This document shows positions 50,351 through 58,786 of a stretch of 64,000 nt of DNA, piece after piece. Positions within the stretch are counted from its first letter, which is position 1; every line of letters starts with the position of its first letter. Location: positions 1 to 64,000 of the forward strand of contig JBOFGS010000014.1 in the NCBI GenBank assembly GCA_051649245.1. The letters run 5' to 3'. This DNA is from Brevinema_A sp051649245 (GTDB taxonomy: Bacteria; Spirochaetota; Brevinematia; Brevinematales; Brevinemataceae). The notes below the pieces were generated by a model. That model was not told the origin of the DNA, did not search any database, and saw only the letters and a program-made list of their open reading frames with translations. Position numbers and translations under genes: made by a program.

Positions 50351-51763
50351 ATGAAAAATTTTCTAAGGAATACAAATATTTTAACAAGTTTTGCAACAGA
50401 TGCATACAAAGCCAGTCATTTTCTACAACTGCCACCAAAAGCTGAAAAAACTCATTTTTATATAGCTCCCAGAAAACCTCTACGAGAGGATCTTGTTGAA
50501 TATTTAACGTTTGGAATTCGTTATTTTATTGAAAAATATTTAACAACACCAATTACTTTTCAAGATATAGAAGAATGTGAAAAAATTTGGAATCATTTTA
50601 ATATTAATGGAAGTAAGTATCCTTTTCCAAAATCAGGTTTTGAAAAGATTATTAATCAATATCAAGGATATCTTCCTATCACTATTTTGGGAGTTAAAGA
50701 AGGTCAAGTTCTTAATCAATATAATATTCCTGTATTTATTATTAAGATTTCTGATCCTGATTTAGTTTGGTTGCCAGGTTTCATTGAAACCGCCCTGCAA
50801 CGATCTATTTGGTATCCATCTACGGTTGCTACCATCTCCTATCATGTCAAAAAGCAGCTACATCATGCATATAAAAAAAGTGTTGATGATCAATATTATC
50901 ATTTGATCGAAACATCACTTCATGATTTTGGAGCACGAGGTGCCTCTTCTGGAGAAAGTGCTGCAATTGGTGGATTAGCAAACTTATTAAATTTTAAAAG
51001 TACAGATACAATGGAAGCTGTTTTATTAGGACATGATCTCTACGACATTCCTGTCTCAGAACTAGCATGTTCAATTATCGCATCAGAGCACAGCACTGTA
51101 ACAAGCTGGGGCATAGGTCATGATAATGAAAAAAAATCATTAATGAATCTTATTAATATTGTTAAAGAAAATAATGATAAAATTTTTTCTTTTGTCTCAG
51201 ATTCTTATAATTTTTACTACTCTATCGATCATCTATGGGGAGATCCTCAAATAATAAAATTAATCAAAGATAACCATATCACTCCTGTTGTTCGCCCTGA
51301 TTCTGGAGATCCTAGTGAAGTGGTACTTTATGCATTACATTCGTTATCAAACACTTGGGGATACACGATTAATTCAAAAGGATACAAAGTCTTAAATATT
51401 ATTCGTATTATTCAAGGTGATGGTATGAGCATTGATAAGATAAATTCGTTAATTAATACTATATTAGAACATGGTTTTTCGATTGAAAATCTTTCATTTG
51501 GGATGGGTGGTGGCCTACTACAAAAACTCGATCGTGACAGTATGAGCTGGGCTATGAAAATGTATAAAATTAAAATTGATGGCAAATGGTCTGATGTTCG
51601 AAAAATTCCTAGTACTCAGATTAATAAAGAATCTTTTAATCCTCAAAATATTGTTGATGATAGTGATTGGGTTACCCATTATCAATGGGATAACTCGCTT
51701 AGTCAGCCTACTATATATAAGGAAGATTTTAAAGAAATCAGAAAACGAATTATTATATCATAA
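50351..51763 (+). CDS. nadV: Nicotinamide phosphoribosyltransferase (NAMPT/NadV family)
   Basis: ATG 50351 is chosen with AAGGA upstream; the 470-residue length fits the family. Signatures are DAYKASHFLQLPPKAEKTHFY near the N-terminus, ETSLHDFGARGASSGESAAIGG, PVVRPDSGDPSEVV (PRPP and ribose-phosphate binding) and SFGMGGGLLQKLDRDSMSWAMK. It makes NMN from nicotinamide and PRPP in NAD salvage. It is transcribed divergently from the LysM gene, whose start it nearly overlaps upstream. Confidence 0.9.
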   Translation: MKNFLRNTNILTSFATDAYKASHFLQLPPKAEKTHFYIAPRKPLREDLVEYLTFGIRYFIEKYLTTPITFQDIEECEKIWNHFNINGSKYPFPKSGFEKIINQYQGYLPITILGVKEGQVLNQYNIPVFIIKISDPDLVWLPGFIETALQRSIWYPSTVATISYHVKKQLHHAYKKSVDDQYYHLIETSLHDFGARGASSGESAAIGGLANLLNFKSTDTMEAVLLGHDLYDIPVSELACSIIASEHSTVTSWGIGHDNEKKSLMNLINIVKENNDKIFSFVSDSYNFYYSIDHLWGDPQIIKLIKDNHITPVVRPDSGDPSEVVLYALHSLSNTWGYTINSKGYKVLNIIRIIQGDGMSIDKINSLINTILEHGFSIENLSFGMGGGLLQKLDRDSMSWAMKMYKIKIDGKWSDVRKIPSTQINKESFNPQNIVDDSDWVTHYQWDNSLSQPTIYKEDFKEIRKRIIIS

Positions 51764-51779
51764 ATCATACTTTAATTGA

Positions 51780-52403
51780 TTAATCTTGAAAAATATCTTG
51801 GAGTTCTTTCCAAGATATTTTGTTGATAATATTTTGGAAGATTCTATCTCGATCCTGATTAGAAATATTTTTAGGAAAAGTTAAACTGAGTAATATTCCT
51901 GAAATTTCAAGTGATTTTTTTTGATTATGATTTGAAAATAAATAGACATAGTGTCCTAGTGCTTCTTTCGGATACCATAGAATAAGATTGTTACTAAGTT
52001 CTAATAGTTCATAAGGAGCTGATGGTGGTATATAAAATTGAGATTCATAAATATAAGTTTGATAGTATTTTACTGACTCAAATGAATAATCGAGAGATAA
52101 ATGTATCGTGGATTGATTGATATTCATGTCCTTAAAATTATAAGACATGTTAAAGCTAAAAAAGGAATTATTGTTGTATAAATTAATCCCATAACTAATA
52201 TTTGTTTCTGTTGCTTTGTTTAAATAAGGAAGAGCTGATGCAGTTTTATTAATAATATTTGTGATAGACAGATGAATCGCAGACACACTTTCATTAATAG
52301 CTGGAGCAAAATGTTTTTCTTGATACAATATCTGAGCTTTTTTAAAATCAGCAAACATAAATATAGGAATGATTGATAATACAAGTATTAATAATAATTT
52401 CAT
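51780..52403 (-). CDS. Secreted protein of unknown function
   Basis: The 207-residue protein has a signal peptide ending IFMFA, followed by DFKKAQILYQEKH. The mature part has alternating-hydrophobic segments (FFSFNMSYNFKDMNI, TIHLSLDYSFESVKYY) that suggest beta strands. No family is recognised. It lies 9 bp after the Wzt-like ATPase gene and ends the exporter operon. Confidence 0.55.
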   Translation of the reverse strand: MKLLLILVLSIIPIFMFADFKKAQILYQEKHFAPAINESVSAIHLSITNIINKTASALPYLNKATETNISYGINLYNNNSFFSFNMSYNFKDMNINQSTIHLSLDYSFESVKYYQTYIYESQFYIPPSAPYELLELSNNLILWYPKEALGHYVYLFSNHNQKKSLEISGILLSLTFPKNISNQDRDRIFQNIINKISWKELQDIFQD

Positions 52404-52412
52404 GATGTTAAC

Positions 52413-53150
52413 CTATGTTTTTGTCGTATATTCTAGGTATGTTTTCATGACTTCATTTGCATCGCCGATCATCTTAACTTCACCAAGATGTAACCATAAT
52501 GCTTTATCACAATAACGTTCAATAGCACCTGTATCATGAGAAATCATTACTACAGTTTTATCTGATTGAATCATACTTTCAATACGATTTTGGCTTTTTT
52601 TCTTAAAATGAGCATCTCCAACACTAAAAACTTCATCAAGTAATAATAATTCCGGTTGGATACATGCTGCAACAGAAAATGTAAGTCGAGATCTCATACC
52701 ACTTGAGTAAGTATACATAGGATAGTCAATAGCTTCTTTGAGCTCTGAAAATTCAATGATTTCATCAGCAAGACCTGCATCAAGGTCTTTTTTTGTGATT
52801 CCAAGTAATAGTGCATTTAAATATAAATTCATACGACCGGTTAAATCATTCATAAAACCTGCCCCTAAGGTAAGGAGTTGATGGTTATCTGTATTAATAA
52901 CAAGTTCCCCAGAATCAGGAGCAAAAGTTTGTGCCAACACTCTGAGTAGTGTTGATTTTCCAGATCCATTTGTCCCAACAATACCTAAATTACTTCCTTT
53001 TGCTAAGGTAAATGAAACATTTTTTAAAGCTTGAACACGATATTTATCAATTTTTTGTTGTGTTTTAGTGAACATTTTTTTTAAGCTAAAGCTATTTTGA
53101 ATTTCATATGTTAGAGAAATATTATTTGCTTCTATCATATTATGAGACAT
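52413..53150 (-). CDS. ABC-2 polysaccharide exporter ATPase (Wzt/TagH-like)
   Basis: The start ATG 53150 is placed by AAGGAGAT 7 nt upstream. The ATPase of about 245 residues has Walker A GTNGSGKST near residue 57, the exporter-type segment LGAGFMNDLTGRMNLYLNALLLG, signature YSSGMRSRLTFSVA and Walker B LLLLDEVFSVGDAHF. It lacks the long C-terminal polysaccharide-binding domain of some Wzt proteins. It pairs with the permease at 54589-55395, with one gene in between. Confidence 0.9.
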   Translation of the reverse strand: MSHNMIEANNISLTYEIQNSFSLKKMFTKTQQKIDKYRVQALKNVSFTLAKGSNLGIVGTNGSGKSTLLRVLAQTFAPDSGELVINTDNHQLLTLGAGFMNDLTGRMNLYLNALLLGITKKDLDAGLADEIIEFSELKEAIDYPMYTYSSGMRSRLTFSVAACIQPELLLLDEVFSVGDAHFKKKSQNRIESMIQSDKTVVMISHDTGAIERYCDKALWLHLGEVKMIGDANEVMKTYLEYTTKT

Positions 53151-53183
53151 AGATCGTATCTCCTTATTATGTAAATACATATA

Positions 53184-54572
53184 TTAAGATTTTTGAAGCA
53201 TGTGATCAACTGCGATCATTCCCATAACAGCAGCTTGATTAAGTCCACTACCATACCCAGAACTATCTCCTGCAACATATAATCCTGCAATACTTGTTTG
53301 CATATGCTCATCAATATTTACACGGACACTTCTAAATTTAATTTCAGGAAAATATAATAATAAATCTGCAGATGAAAACCCTGGTGTAATTTTACCATGA
53401 ACCTCGATAAATTCAATAATATTATCTAAAATTCTTTTTGGACAGGCCAAGGAAATATCACCTGCTACATAATCAGATGTGGTAGGTAAAATATTTAAAT
53501 GTGATAGGCGATTATTCGTAGAACGACGATGTGCTAATAAATCTCCGTAAGATTGACATAAAATCTTACCACCTGTCAACATAGCAGACATTTTAGCAAT
53601 AGATTTGGCATACTCAAAAGGTTCATTAAAAGGCTCTGTAAAACTTTGCGTACAAAGTAAAGCTAAATTAGTATTTTGAGATTTCTTATTTTTATATGCA
53701 TGCCCATTGGCTAATACTGTCCCATCCTCATGTTTTTCGACAGCAATAAATCCACTGGGATTACTACAGAAAGTCCTCATTTTATCATTGTATGCTTTTG
53801 TATAATAAATCATCTTAGCTTCATAAAAATTTTCATTAATTGATTTCATAACAATATCAGGGATCTCTGCACGAACTCCTACATCAACACTACCTTGTAA
53901 AAACTCAATATTATATTTGCGTGCAATTGATTGCATATAGCTTGCCCCACTACGACCTACTGCAATAAGAACATTTGGGGCATACGCTTTATATTCCTGT
54001 TGATCTTGTGTATAAACCACACCTTCTATGTGGCCATTATTAATAATTAAATCCGTCCATTCTGCTGAAGTCTGAAAATGAGCACCACTATCAAGTAAAG
54101 ATTTAATCAAAAGTGTATAAAGCTCTCGAGCTCCATCTGTACCTAAATGCATTGTCAAAGTATCAACTAACTGTACATTATTTTCGATACATGATTTTTT
54201 TATTGCTGCGACCTCACAATTGTCTGTTCCTCCAATAGGATCAGCAGTACACCCTAATTTTTTATAAATATCAACAATTTGAGCAATTTTTTTATTAACA
54301 ATATTTGTTCCCACAACAGTATACACATCCCCACCAACACGATGATCAAGATTAAATTTACAATCAGAAAAAGCTCCTGCACCACCTACTCCATAAACAA
54401 TAGGTGACAGTAGAGGTTTATTTTTGGACGAAACTGCTTCTAAACGATCTTTCCACATTAGTCCTTTATCAATTAATAAAACTTTTAAGTTAGGATTTTG
54501 TTGCAAAGCTTCATAAGCTCCCATCACAGCAGATTGTCCTGCACCAATAAAAATAATATCATAGTTGAGCAT
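53184..54572 (-). CDS. FAD-dependent dehydrogenase, COG2509-like
   Basis: The 462-residue protein has an N-terminal Rossmann motif (IIFIGAGQSAVMGAYEAL) and a C-terminal FAD motif GLYVAGDSSGYGSGLNQAAVMGMIAVDHM. The middle carries VGVRAEIPDIVM and AGDISLACP, as in uncharacterised FAD-dependent dehydrogenases of COG2509. The substrate is unknown. The gene lies between the permease and the ATPase of a polysaccharide exporter, so it may act on the exported glycan precursor, or its place may be accidental. Confidence 0.8.
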   Translation of the reverse strand: MLNYDIIFIGAGQSAVMGAYEALQQNPNLKVLLIDKGLMWKDRLEAVSSKNKPLLSPIVYGVGGAGAFSDCKFNLDHRVGGDVYTVVGTNIVNKKIAQIVDIYKKLGCTADPIGGTDNCEVAAIKKSCIENNVQLVDTLTMHLGTDGARELYTLLIKSLLDSGAHFQTSAEWTDLIINNGHIEGVVYTQDQQEYKAYAPNVLIAVGRSGASYMQSIARKYNIEFLQGSVDVGVRAEIPDIVMKSINENFYEAKMIYYTKAYNDKMRTFCSNPSGFIAVEKHEDGTVLANGHAYKNKKSQNTNLALLCTQSFTEPFNEPFEYAKSIAKMSAMLTGGKILCQSYGDLLAHRRSTNNRLSHLNILPTTSDYVAGDISLACPKRILDNIIEFIEVHGKITPGFSSADLLLYFPEIKFRSVRVNIDEHMQTSIAGLYVAGDSSGYGSGLNQAAVMGMIAVDHMLQKS

Positions 54573-54588
54573 AGTATTTTCCTAAAAA

Positions 54589-55395
54589 TTATTTTGGACT
54601 AATTCTATTGTAGACTTGATCATATCTGTAGAGGATCTTAAGTCCGAAAAAGAGTCCTAATACAGTAAACAGCAACAAAAACAAAAGAGCTGACATATTT
54701 GGTGGTTTTCCATATGTTATAACGTTTCTAAAAGCTCCGGTTAAAATCGCAAGTGGATTTAATTTAAAAAGAAATTGATATTGAGAAGGAATTCTAGATA
54801 TGTCATAGAATATAGGAGTTGAAAACATTAATAATGTTAATAAATGTGGTAAAATATTTCCAAAATCATTAATAAATGATGTAATATGAGCAACAATAAT
54901 AGAACACAGAAAAGTAAACATCAGTAAGAGCAATGCTAACAACGGCAAGTATAACAAATATATTGTAAAAGTTACATTAAATAAGAACATCAAAACAAAT
55001 AAAATACTAACAGACACAAAAAAAGGATAAAGACCTGATAATGTCAGTGCAAAAGGAAAAATAAATTTAGGAATGTAAGTATCTCTACAAATATGTGTAT
55101 AAGAGATAATACTTGTTGCAGCTTGAGTGACGGTCATCGAAAAATAACGCCAAACAAGCATTGCCGAAAAGAAAAAGACAGGAAAATTAGGATCTCTTTG
55201 AGAAAAAACAAGACGCACTAAAATTACATAAATTCCCATATTTAATAAAGGATCTAAAAACCACCAAAAATATCCGAGGATTGTATTTGAAATCCTGACT
55301 GTTTCGAGGGCCTTAACAAAATGAAATAAATAATCTTTATATTTAAAAAATTCAGCAATAAATCTTTTTGGAGTATTCATTGATCTGATATTCAT
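54589..55395 (-). CDS. ABC-2 polysaccharide exporter permease (Wzm/TagG-like)
   Basis: The 268-residue membrane protein starts after GAGGA. It has the family N-terminus (YLFHFVKALETVRISNTILGYFWWFLDPLLNMGIYVILV) and six predicted spans, with PIFYDISRIPSQYQFLFKLNPLAILTGAFRNVI near the C-terminus. Together with the ATPase at 52413 it exports a glycan across the inner membrane. It is the first gene of its leftward cluster. Confidence 0.9.
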   Translation of the reverse strand: MNIRSMNTPKRFIAEFFKYKDYLFHFVKALETVRISNTILGYFWWFLDPLLNMGIYVILVRLVFSQRDPNFPVFFFSAMLVWRYFSMTVTQAATSIISYTHICRDTYIPKFIFPFALTLSGLYPFFVSVSILFVLMFLFNVTFTIYLLYLPLLALLLLMFTFLCSIIVAHITSFINDFGNILPHLLTLLMFSTPIFYDISRIPSQYQFLFKLNPLAILTGAFRNVITYGKPPNMSALLFLLLFTVLGLFFGLKILYRYDQVYNRISPK

Positions 55396-55491
55396 AGAGA
55401 ATCCTCATCAACATTTTTAATAATAATTTAATAAATCGTAAAGCTATTATACGACATTTTAATACTATTTGCAATAAAAATATCTGTGAAA

Positions 55492-56907
55492 TTATAATAA
55501 TATTTTTTTTATAGGTTCATATAATAATTCAACTTGAGCATTTCGTTTTTCTTGTGATAAAATAATATCATGAGACATAACAATAAAACTATCGTAGGTA
55601 ACTAAAAAAATCCAATCAGAAGCCTGAGAAAGTAATAAATGCAGTATTTGTTTCCATGATACTTCTTCAAGTAAGGACTCAATGTACTTATTTTGTTCAA
55701 TAATACTACTCCAAAGATGTTTTGTTTTATTGTTGATCCAAGAATCAAAATTATTATGCAATCCCCATGTTGATAAAGCAGGGATGGTTGATTCGAGAAA
55801 TACAATATTCTTGTAATCAGCAATAGAAATGTCAAATGAATGCTGAAGTAATGATTTTAAAATAAATATTTCTAGAAAATCAATCCCCTCTTTCCACCAA
55901 TGACCAAATAATTCCATATCAAAAAAAACAGAAATACAAGAATTATTCTGCTTTGTCTTACGTTCTGTGAATATTTTTTCTAAATACTCAACATAAGATG
56001 TTGCATCTTCATGTATTTGAGATTTTGCTTTTTCAGGATCATAGATCTTTTTTTCTTTTACAGAACGATGTGTTATAGAACGAATAGAAAAACCAGCTTT
56101 TAAATAATGATTGGTTTCTAAAATTTTTGATATTTCATAAGATTCATCAGCATAATCAGCATAAAAGTCTTGATACTCGACATGTGCTGGAAATCCCAGA
56201 TCAGCATCCCATATTTTATTATTAGCTTTGAGATCTCTGATAAAATAATATAAATTATTGTGAAAACAAATAGGCTCATTGTTTTTATCGCTGACAGATG
56301 ATCGATCAGCAAAGAAATATTTAAATCCATATTCAGATAATATTTCAGACAAATCTGAAAAAACAGCACATTCAGGACTCCAAAATCCTGTCATTTCACC
56401 AAAGTAATACTCAGATATCTTCTTCCCAATAAGGATCTGTAAATTTAAAAGTTTTGGGGTTTCGTATAATGTCGGTAATAAGGGATGGGTAAAAGCACTT
56501 GTGACAATATTCAGAACCCCTATTTTTTGAAAATATTGAAATCCTTCAATAAGATTATTAAGACATGTAGACTCTTCAATTAATTGTTCTAATTTTTTGA
56601 GCTCATATTTACGAGCCTCATCTTTTTGAGGATCGCCAAGCTTGATCGATAAAATTTTCTTACGTACATCAATATATCTATTGAAATTTTCAGCGAAATT
56701 CTCTGTTCCTAACTGTAGTAATAAAATCGGAGATAAATTGAGTGTGATTTTAAAATCAGTGTTTTTTTTTGTCACTCGATTAAGCATGTTAATAAAAGGG
56801 AGATAAGAATTTAAGCAGGCTTCATATAGCCAAAATTCAGCTTCGGTTTTTAAAACAAAGGGTATATGTGCATGCAGAACAAAATGAAAGTAATTGTTTT
56901 GTTTCAT
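55492..56907 (-). CDS. GH57-family (DUF1957-type) alpha-glucan enzyme
   Basis: ATG 56907 follows GAGGATTTTGAA; the longer frame upstream is not used. The 472-residue protein begins NYFHFVLHAHIPFV (GH57 motif 1). It has GFWSPECAV with the predicted nucleophile Glu and FFDMELFGHWWKEG with the acid Asp, as in GH57 branching enzymes and amylases. It probably acts on glycogen in the cytoplasm; branching activity is the best guess. Monocistronic, leftward. Confidence 0.88.
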   Translation of the reverse strand: MKQNNYFHFVLHAHIPFVLKTEAEFWLYEACLNSYLPFINMLNRVTKKNTDFKITLNLSPILLLQLGTENFAENFNRYIDVRKKILSIKLGDPQKDEARKYELKKLEQLIEESTCLNNLIEGFQYFQKIGVLNIVTSAFTHPLLPTLYETPKLLNLQILIGKKISEYYFGEMTGFWSPECAVFSDLSEILSEYGFKYFFADRSSVSDKNNEPICFHNNLYYFIRDLKANNKIWDADLGFPAHVEYQDFYADYADESYEISKILETNHYLKAGFSIRSITHRSVKEKKIYDPEKAKSQIHEDATSYVEYLEKIFTERKTKQNNSCISVFFDMELFGHWWKEGIDFLEIFILKSLLQHSFDISIADYKNIVFLESTIPALSTWGLHNNFDSWINNKTKHLWSSIIEQNKYIESLLEEVSWKQILHLLLSQASDWIFLVTYDSFIVMSHDIILSQEKRNAQVELLYEPIKKILL

Positions 56908-57051
56908 TTCAAAATCCTCTTGTATATTTATAATAAATCTGTTATAATATAACATATTAACAAAAATATTGAAATTAATAAAATATTTTATCTGTAAGAT
57001 TTTATGTTTTATTAATTTTAAGTGATTCTTTCTTAAATGAAGAAGGTTTTT

Positions 57052-57354
57052 ATGATTTCTATATCTGAGGACGATGTATTAAAACTGACAGATTATATAT
57101 TACTTGATGTCAGAACTCCTGAAGAATATGAAGAGGCTCATTTGCATAATGCTCAAAATATTCCTGTAGATGAATTGATTTATTTGAAGACAATTCCATT
57201 TTTGAAAGATAAAACTATTATTTGTTATTGTCGGAGTGGTGTGCGTTCGCAAAAAGCTACTGATTTTTTGATTGAATTAGGCTATAAAGCATTTAATTTA
57301 GGTGGATACTTAACATTTTCAGAGACATTTATTGCTGACATGCAACAAAAATAA
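57052..57354 (+). CDS. Single-domain rhodanese 1
   Basis: The start ATG 57052 follows AGAAGG; an ATG at 57037 would include that site. The 100-residue rhodanese has YILLDVRTPEEYEEAHLHNAQNIP and the active-site loop CYCRSGVRSQKA with Cys. Such proteins carry sulfane sulfur. The second rhodanese follows 40 bp later and is a diverged duplicate. Confidence 0.88.
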   Translation: MISISEDDVLKLTDYILLDVRTPEEYEEAHLHNAQNIPVDELIYLKTIPFLKDKTIICYCRSGVRSQKATDFLIELGYKAFNLGGYLTFSETFIADMQQK

Positions 57355-57394
57355 TATGTCATAATAATTTAATTAATTAAAGAAAAATAAAAAA

Positions 57395-57721
57395 TTGAAG
57401 AAAATAATCATGAATCTAATAATTTCAGAAGAAGATTTTTTAAAATTAGATCTAAACGATGTTTATATTATCGATGTAAGACATCCTTTTGAACAAGTAA
57501 CGGGATACCTTGGGATTTCTGTAAATATTCCTTTTGTAGAGCTTATTTCTATCCCTTTGTCTATCCCCAAGCACAAAACTATTCTTACTTATTGTAACTA
57601 TGGCAATAGAGCAGGTAGAAGTGCTCTCATTTTAAGAGAACATGGATATGATGCTTATAGTTTAGGTGGATATGCTTTATTTTCAGAAAAATTAAAAAAA
57701 CGATGTCATAAGCCTAGCTAA
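57395..57721 (+). CDS. Single-domain rhodanese 2
   Basis: The frame opens at TTG 57395, with ATG 57410 as an alternative; neither has a strong ribosome binding site. It has VYIIDVRHPFEQVTGYLGISVNIP and the loop TYCNYGNRAGRSA, which keeps the Cys. The C-terminal YDAYSLGGYALFSE segment mirrors the first rhodanese (YKAFNLGGYLTFSE), which supports tandem duplication. Likely partner or stand-in for the first. Confidence 0.82.
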   Translation: MKKIIMNLIISEEDFLKLDLNDVYIIDVRHPFEQVTGYLGISVNIPFVELISIPLSIPKHKTILTYCNYGNRAGRSALILREHGYDAYSLGGYALFSEKLKKRCHKPS

Positions 57722-57760
57722 TATATGTTACTAATCTATCTTAATATAAAGGAGATGATT

Positions 57761-58225
57761 ATGAAGATTTCACTTGGTGCAGATCATGGAGGATTTGAGC
57801 TCAAAGAAGCCGTTAAAAAATGGTTAATTTCGCGACAGTTTGATGTACAAGATTTTGGAACTCATTCAACAGATAGCGTTGATTATATCGATTTTGTATA
57901 CCCAGCAACGGAAAGTGTTTCCAATCATGAATCTGATAAAGCTATTGTATTTTGTGGTACAGGACTGGGTGCCAGCTATGTTGCAAATAAAGTAAAAGGC
58001 ATTCGTGCAGCTCTATGCGACGATGAATTTACAGCTCGTTTATCACGGCAACATAATGATGCTAACGTGCTTGTTTTGGGAGGTAGAGTCTTAACAAGTG
58101 ATAAAGCTTTAGCTATTCTTGAAGTTTGGTTGACAACACCTTTTGAAGGTGGTCGACATCAAGCAAGAATTGATAAAATAACACAAATTGAAGAACAACA
58201 GTACAAAAAACATCATACTCAATAA
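57761..58225 (+). CDS. rpiB: Ribose-5-phosphate isomerase B
   Basis: ATG 57761 follows AAAGGAG. The 154-residue enzyme has GADHGGFELKEAVKKWL at the N-terminus, the catalytic loop FCGTGLGASYVANKVKGIRAAL with Cys, and RQHNDANVLVLGGRV. It interconverts ribose-5-phosphate and ribulose-5-phosphate in the pentose phosphate pathway. Confidence 0.94.
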   Translation: MKISLGADHGGFELKEAVKKWLISRQFDVQDFGTHSTDSVDYIDFVYPATESVSNHESDKAIVFCGTGLGASYVANKVKGIRAALCDDEFTARLSRQHNDANVLVLGGRVLTSDKALAILEVWLTTPFEGGRHQARIDKITQIEEQQYKKHHTQ

Positions 58226-58252
58226 AAATTATTTAGATTATGAGGTAATCGT

Positions 58253-58681
58253 ATGGAATATTCTACTCCTAATATTTATTTTGAAATAGAAATTGCTAAT
58301 AGTTCTGTAGAAAAAATTTGGGATGAATTTATTGAAGCAGAGCTATTTTTAAATCTATTCAAAGAAAAAAAAACTTGTGAATCATTTCAAAATAATGAAC
58401 AAGGATCTATAGAGTTTACAATAGGATTATTCAAAAAAATTAATGCAGAATATCATGTTTTATCTTATGAAAAAAATAAAAACTTATTATTCGATATCGT
58501 ATCTCCAGAATGCACTTCTACGATTTTATTAACAATCGATCAACATAATGGTAATATATTACTTCGTTTAGATCACAGAAGTTTTGTTGGTATTTATAAA
58601 AAACAATATCATAGAAGCTTTAATAATCGTTGGAAAAAAATTTTTAATACACTATATAAGAAAGAAAAACAAGCTGTTTAA
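58253..58681 (+). CDS. SRPBCC-like small protein of unknown function
   Basis: The 142-residue protein starts after GAGGTAATC. Its layout (VEKIWDEFIEAELFLNLF early, beta-rich middle, C-terminal helix with SFNNRWKKIFNTL) resembles START/SRPBCC lipid- or ligand-binding folds. No closer family is evident. Its stop lies in the loop of the terminator at 58666-58695. Confidence 0.5.
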   Translation: MEYSTPNIYFEIEIANSSVEKIWDEFIEAELFLNLFKEKKTCESFQNNEQGSIEFTIGLFKKINAEYHVLSYEKNKNLLFDIVSPECTSTILLTIDQHNGNILLRLDHRSFVGIYKKQYHRSFNNRWKKIFNTLYKKEKQAV

Positions 58682-58695
58682 GGCTTGTTTTTTTT
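58666..58695 (+). terminator. Terminator overlapping the SRPBCC stop codon
   Basis: AAAACAAGC-TGTTTAAG-GCTTGTTTT is followed by more T residues. The stop codon is in the loop. Confidence 0.88.
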
Positions 58696-58786
58696 ATATA
58701 ATTACATATAATTTGCTTTTTTTTTATAATTACAATATAGTATATCATATCTATCAATATAGATTTATCATATTATGAGGTATCTT

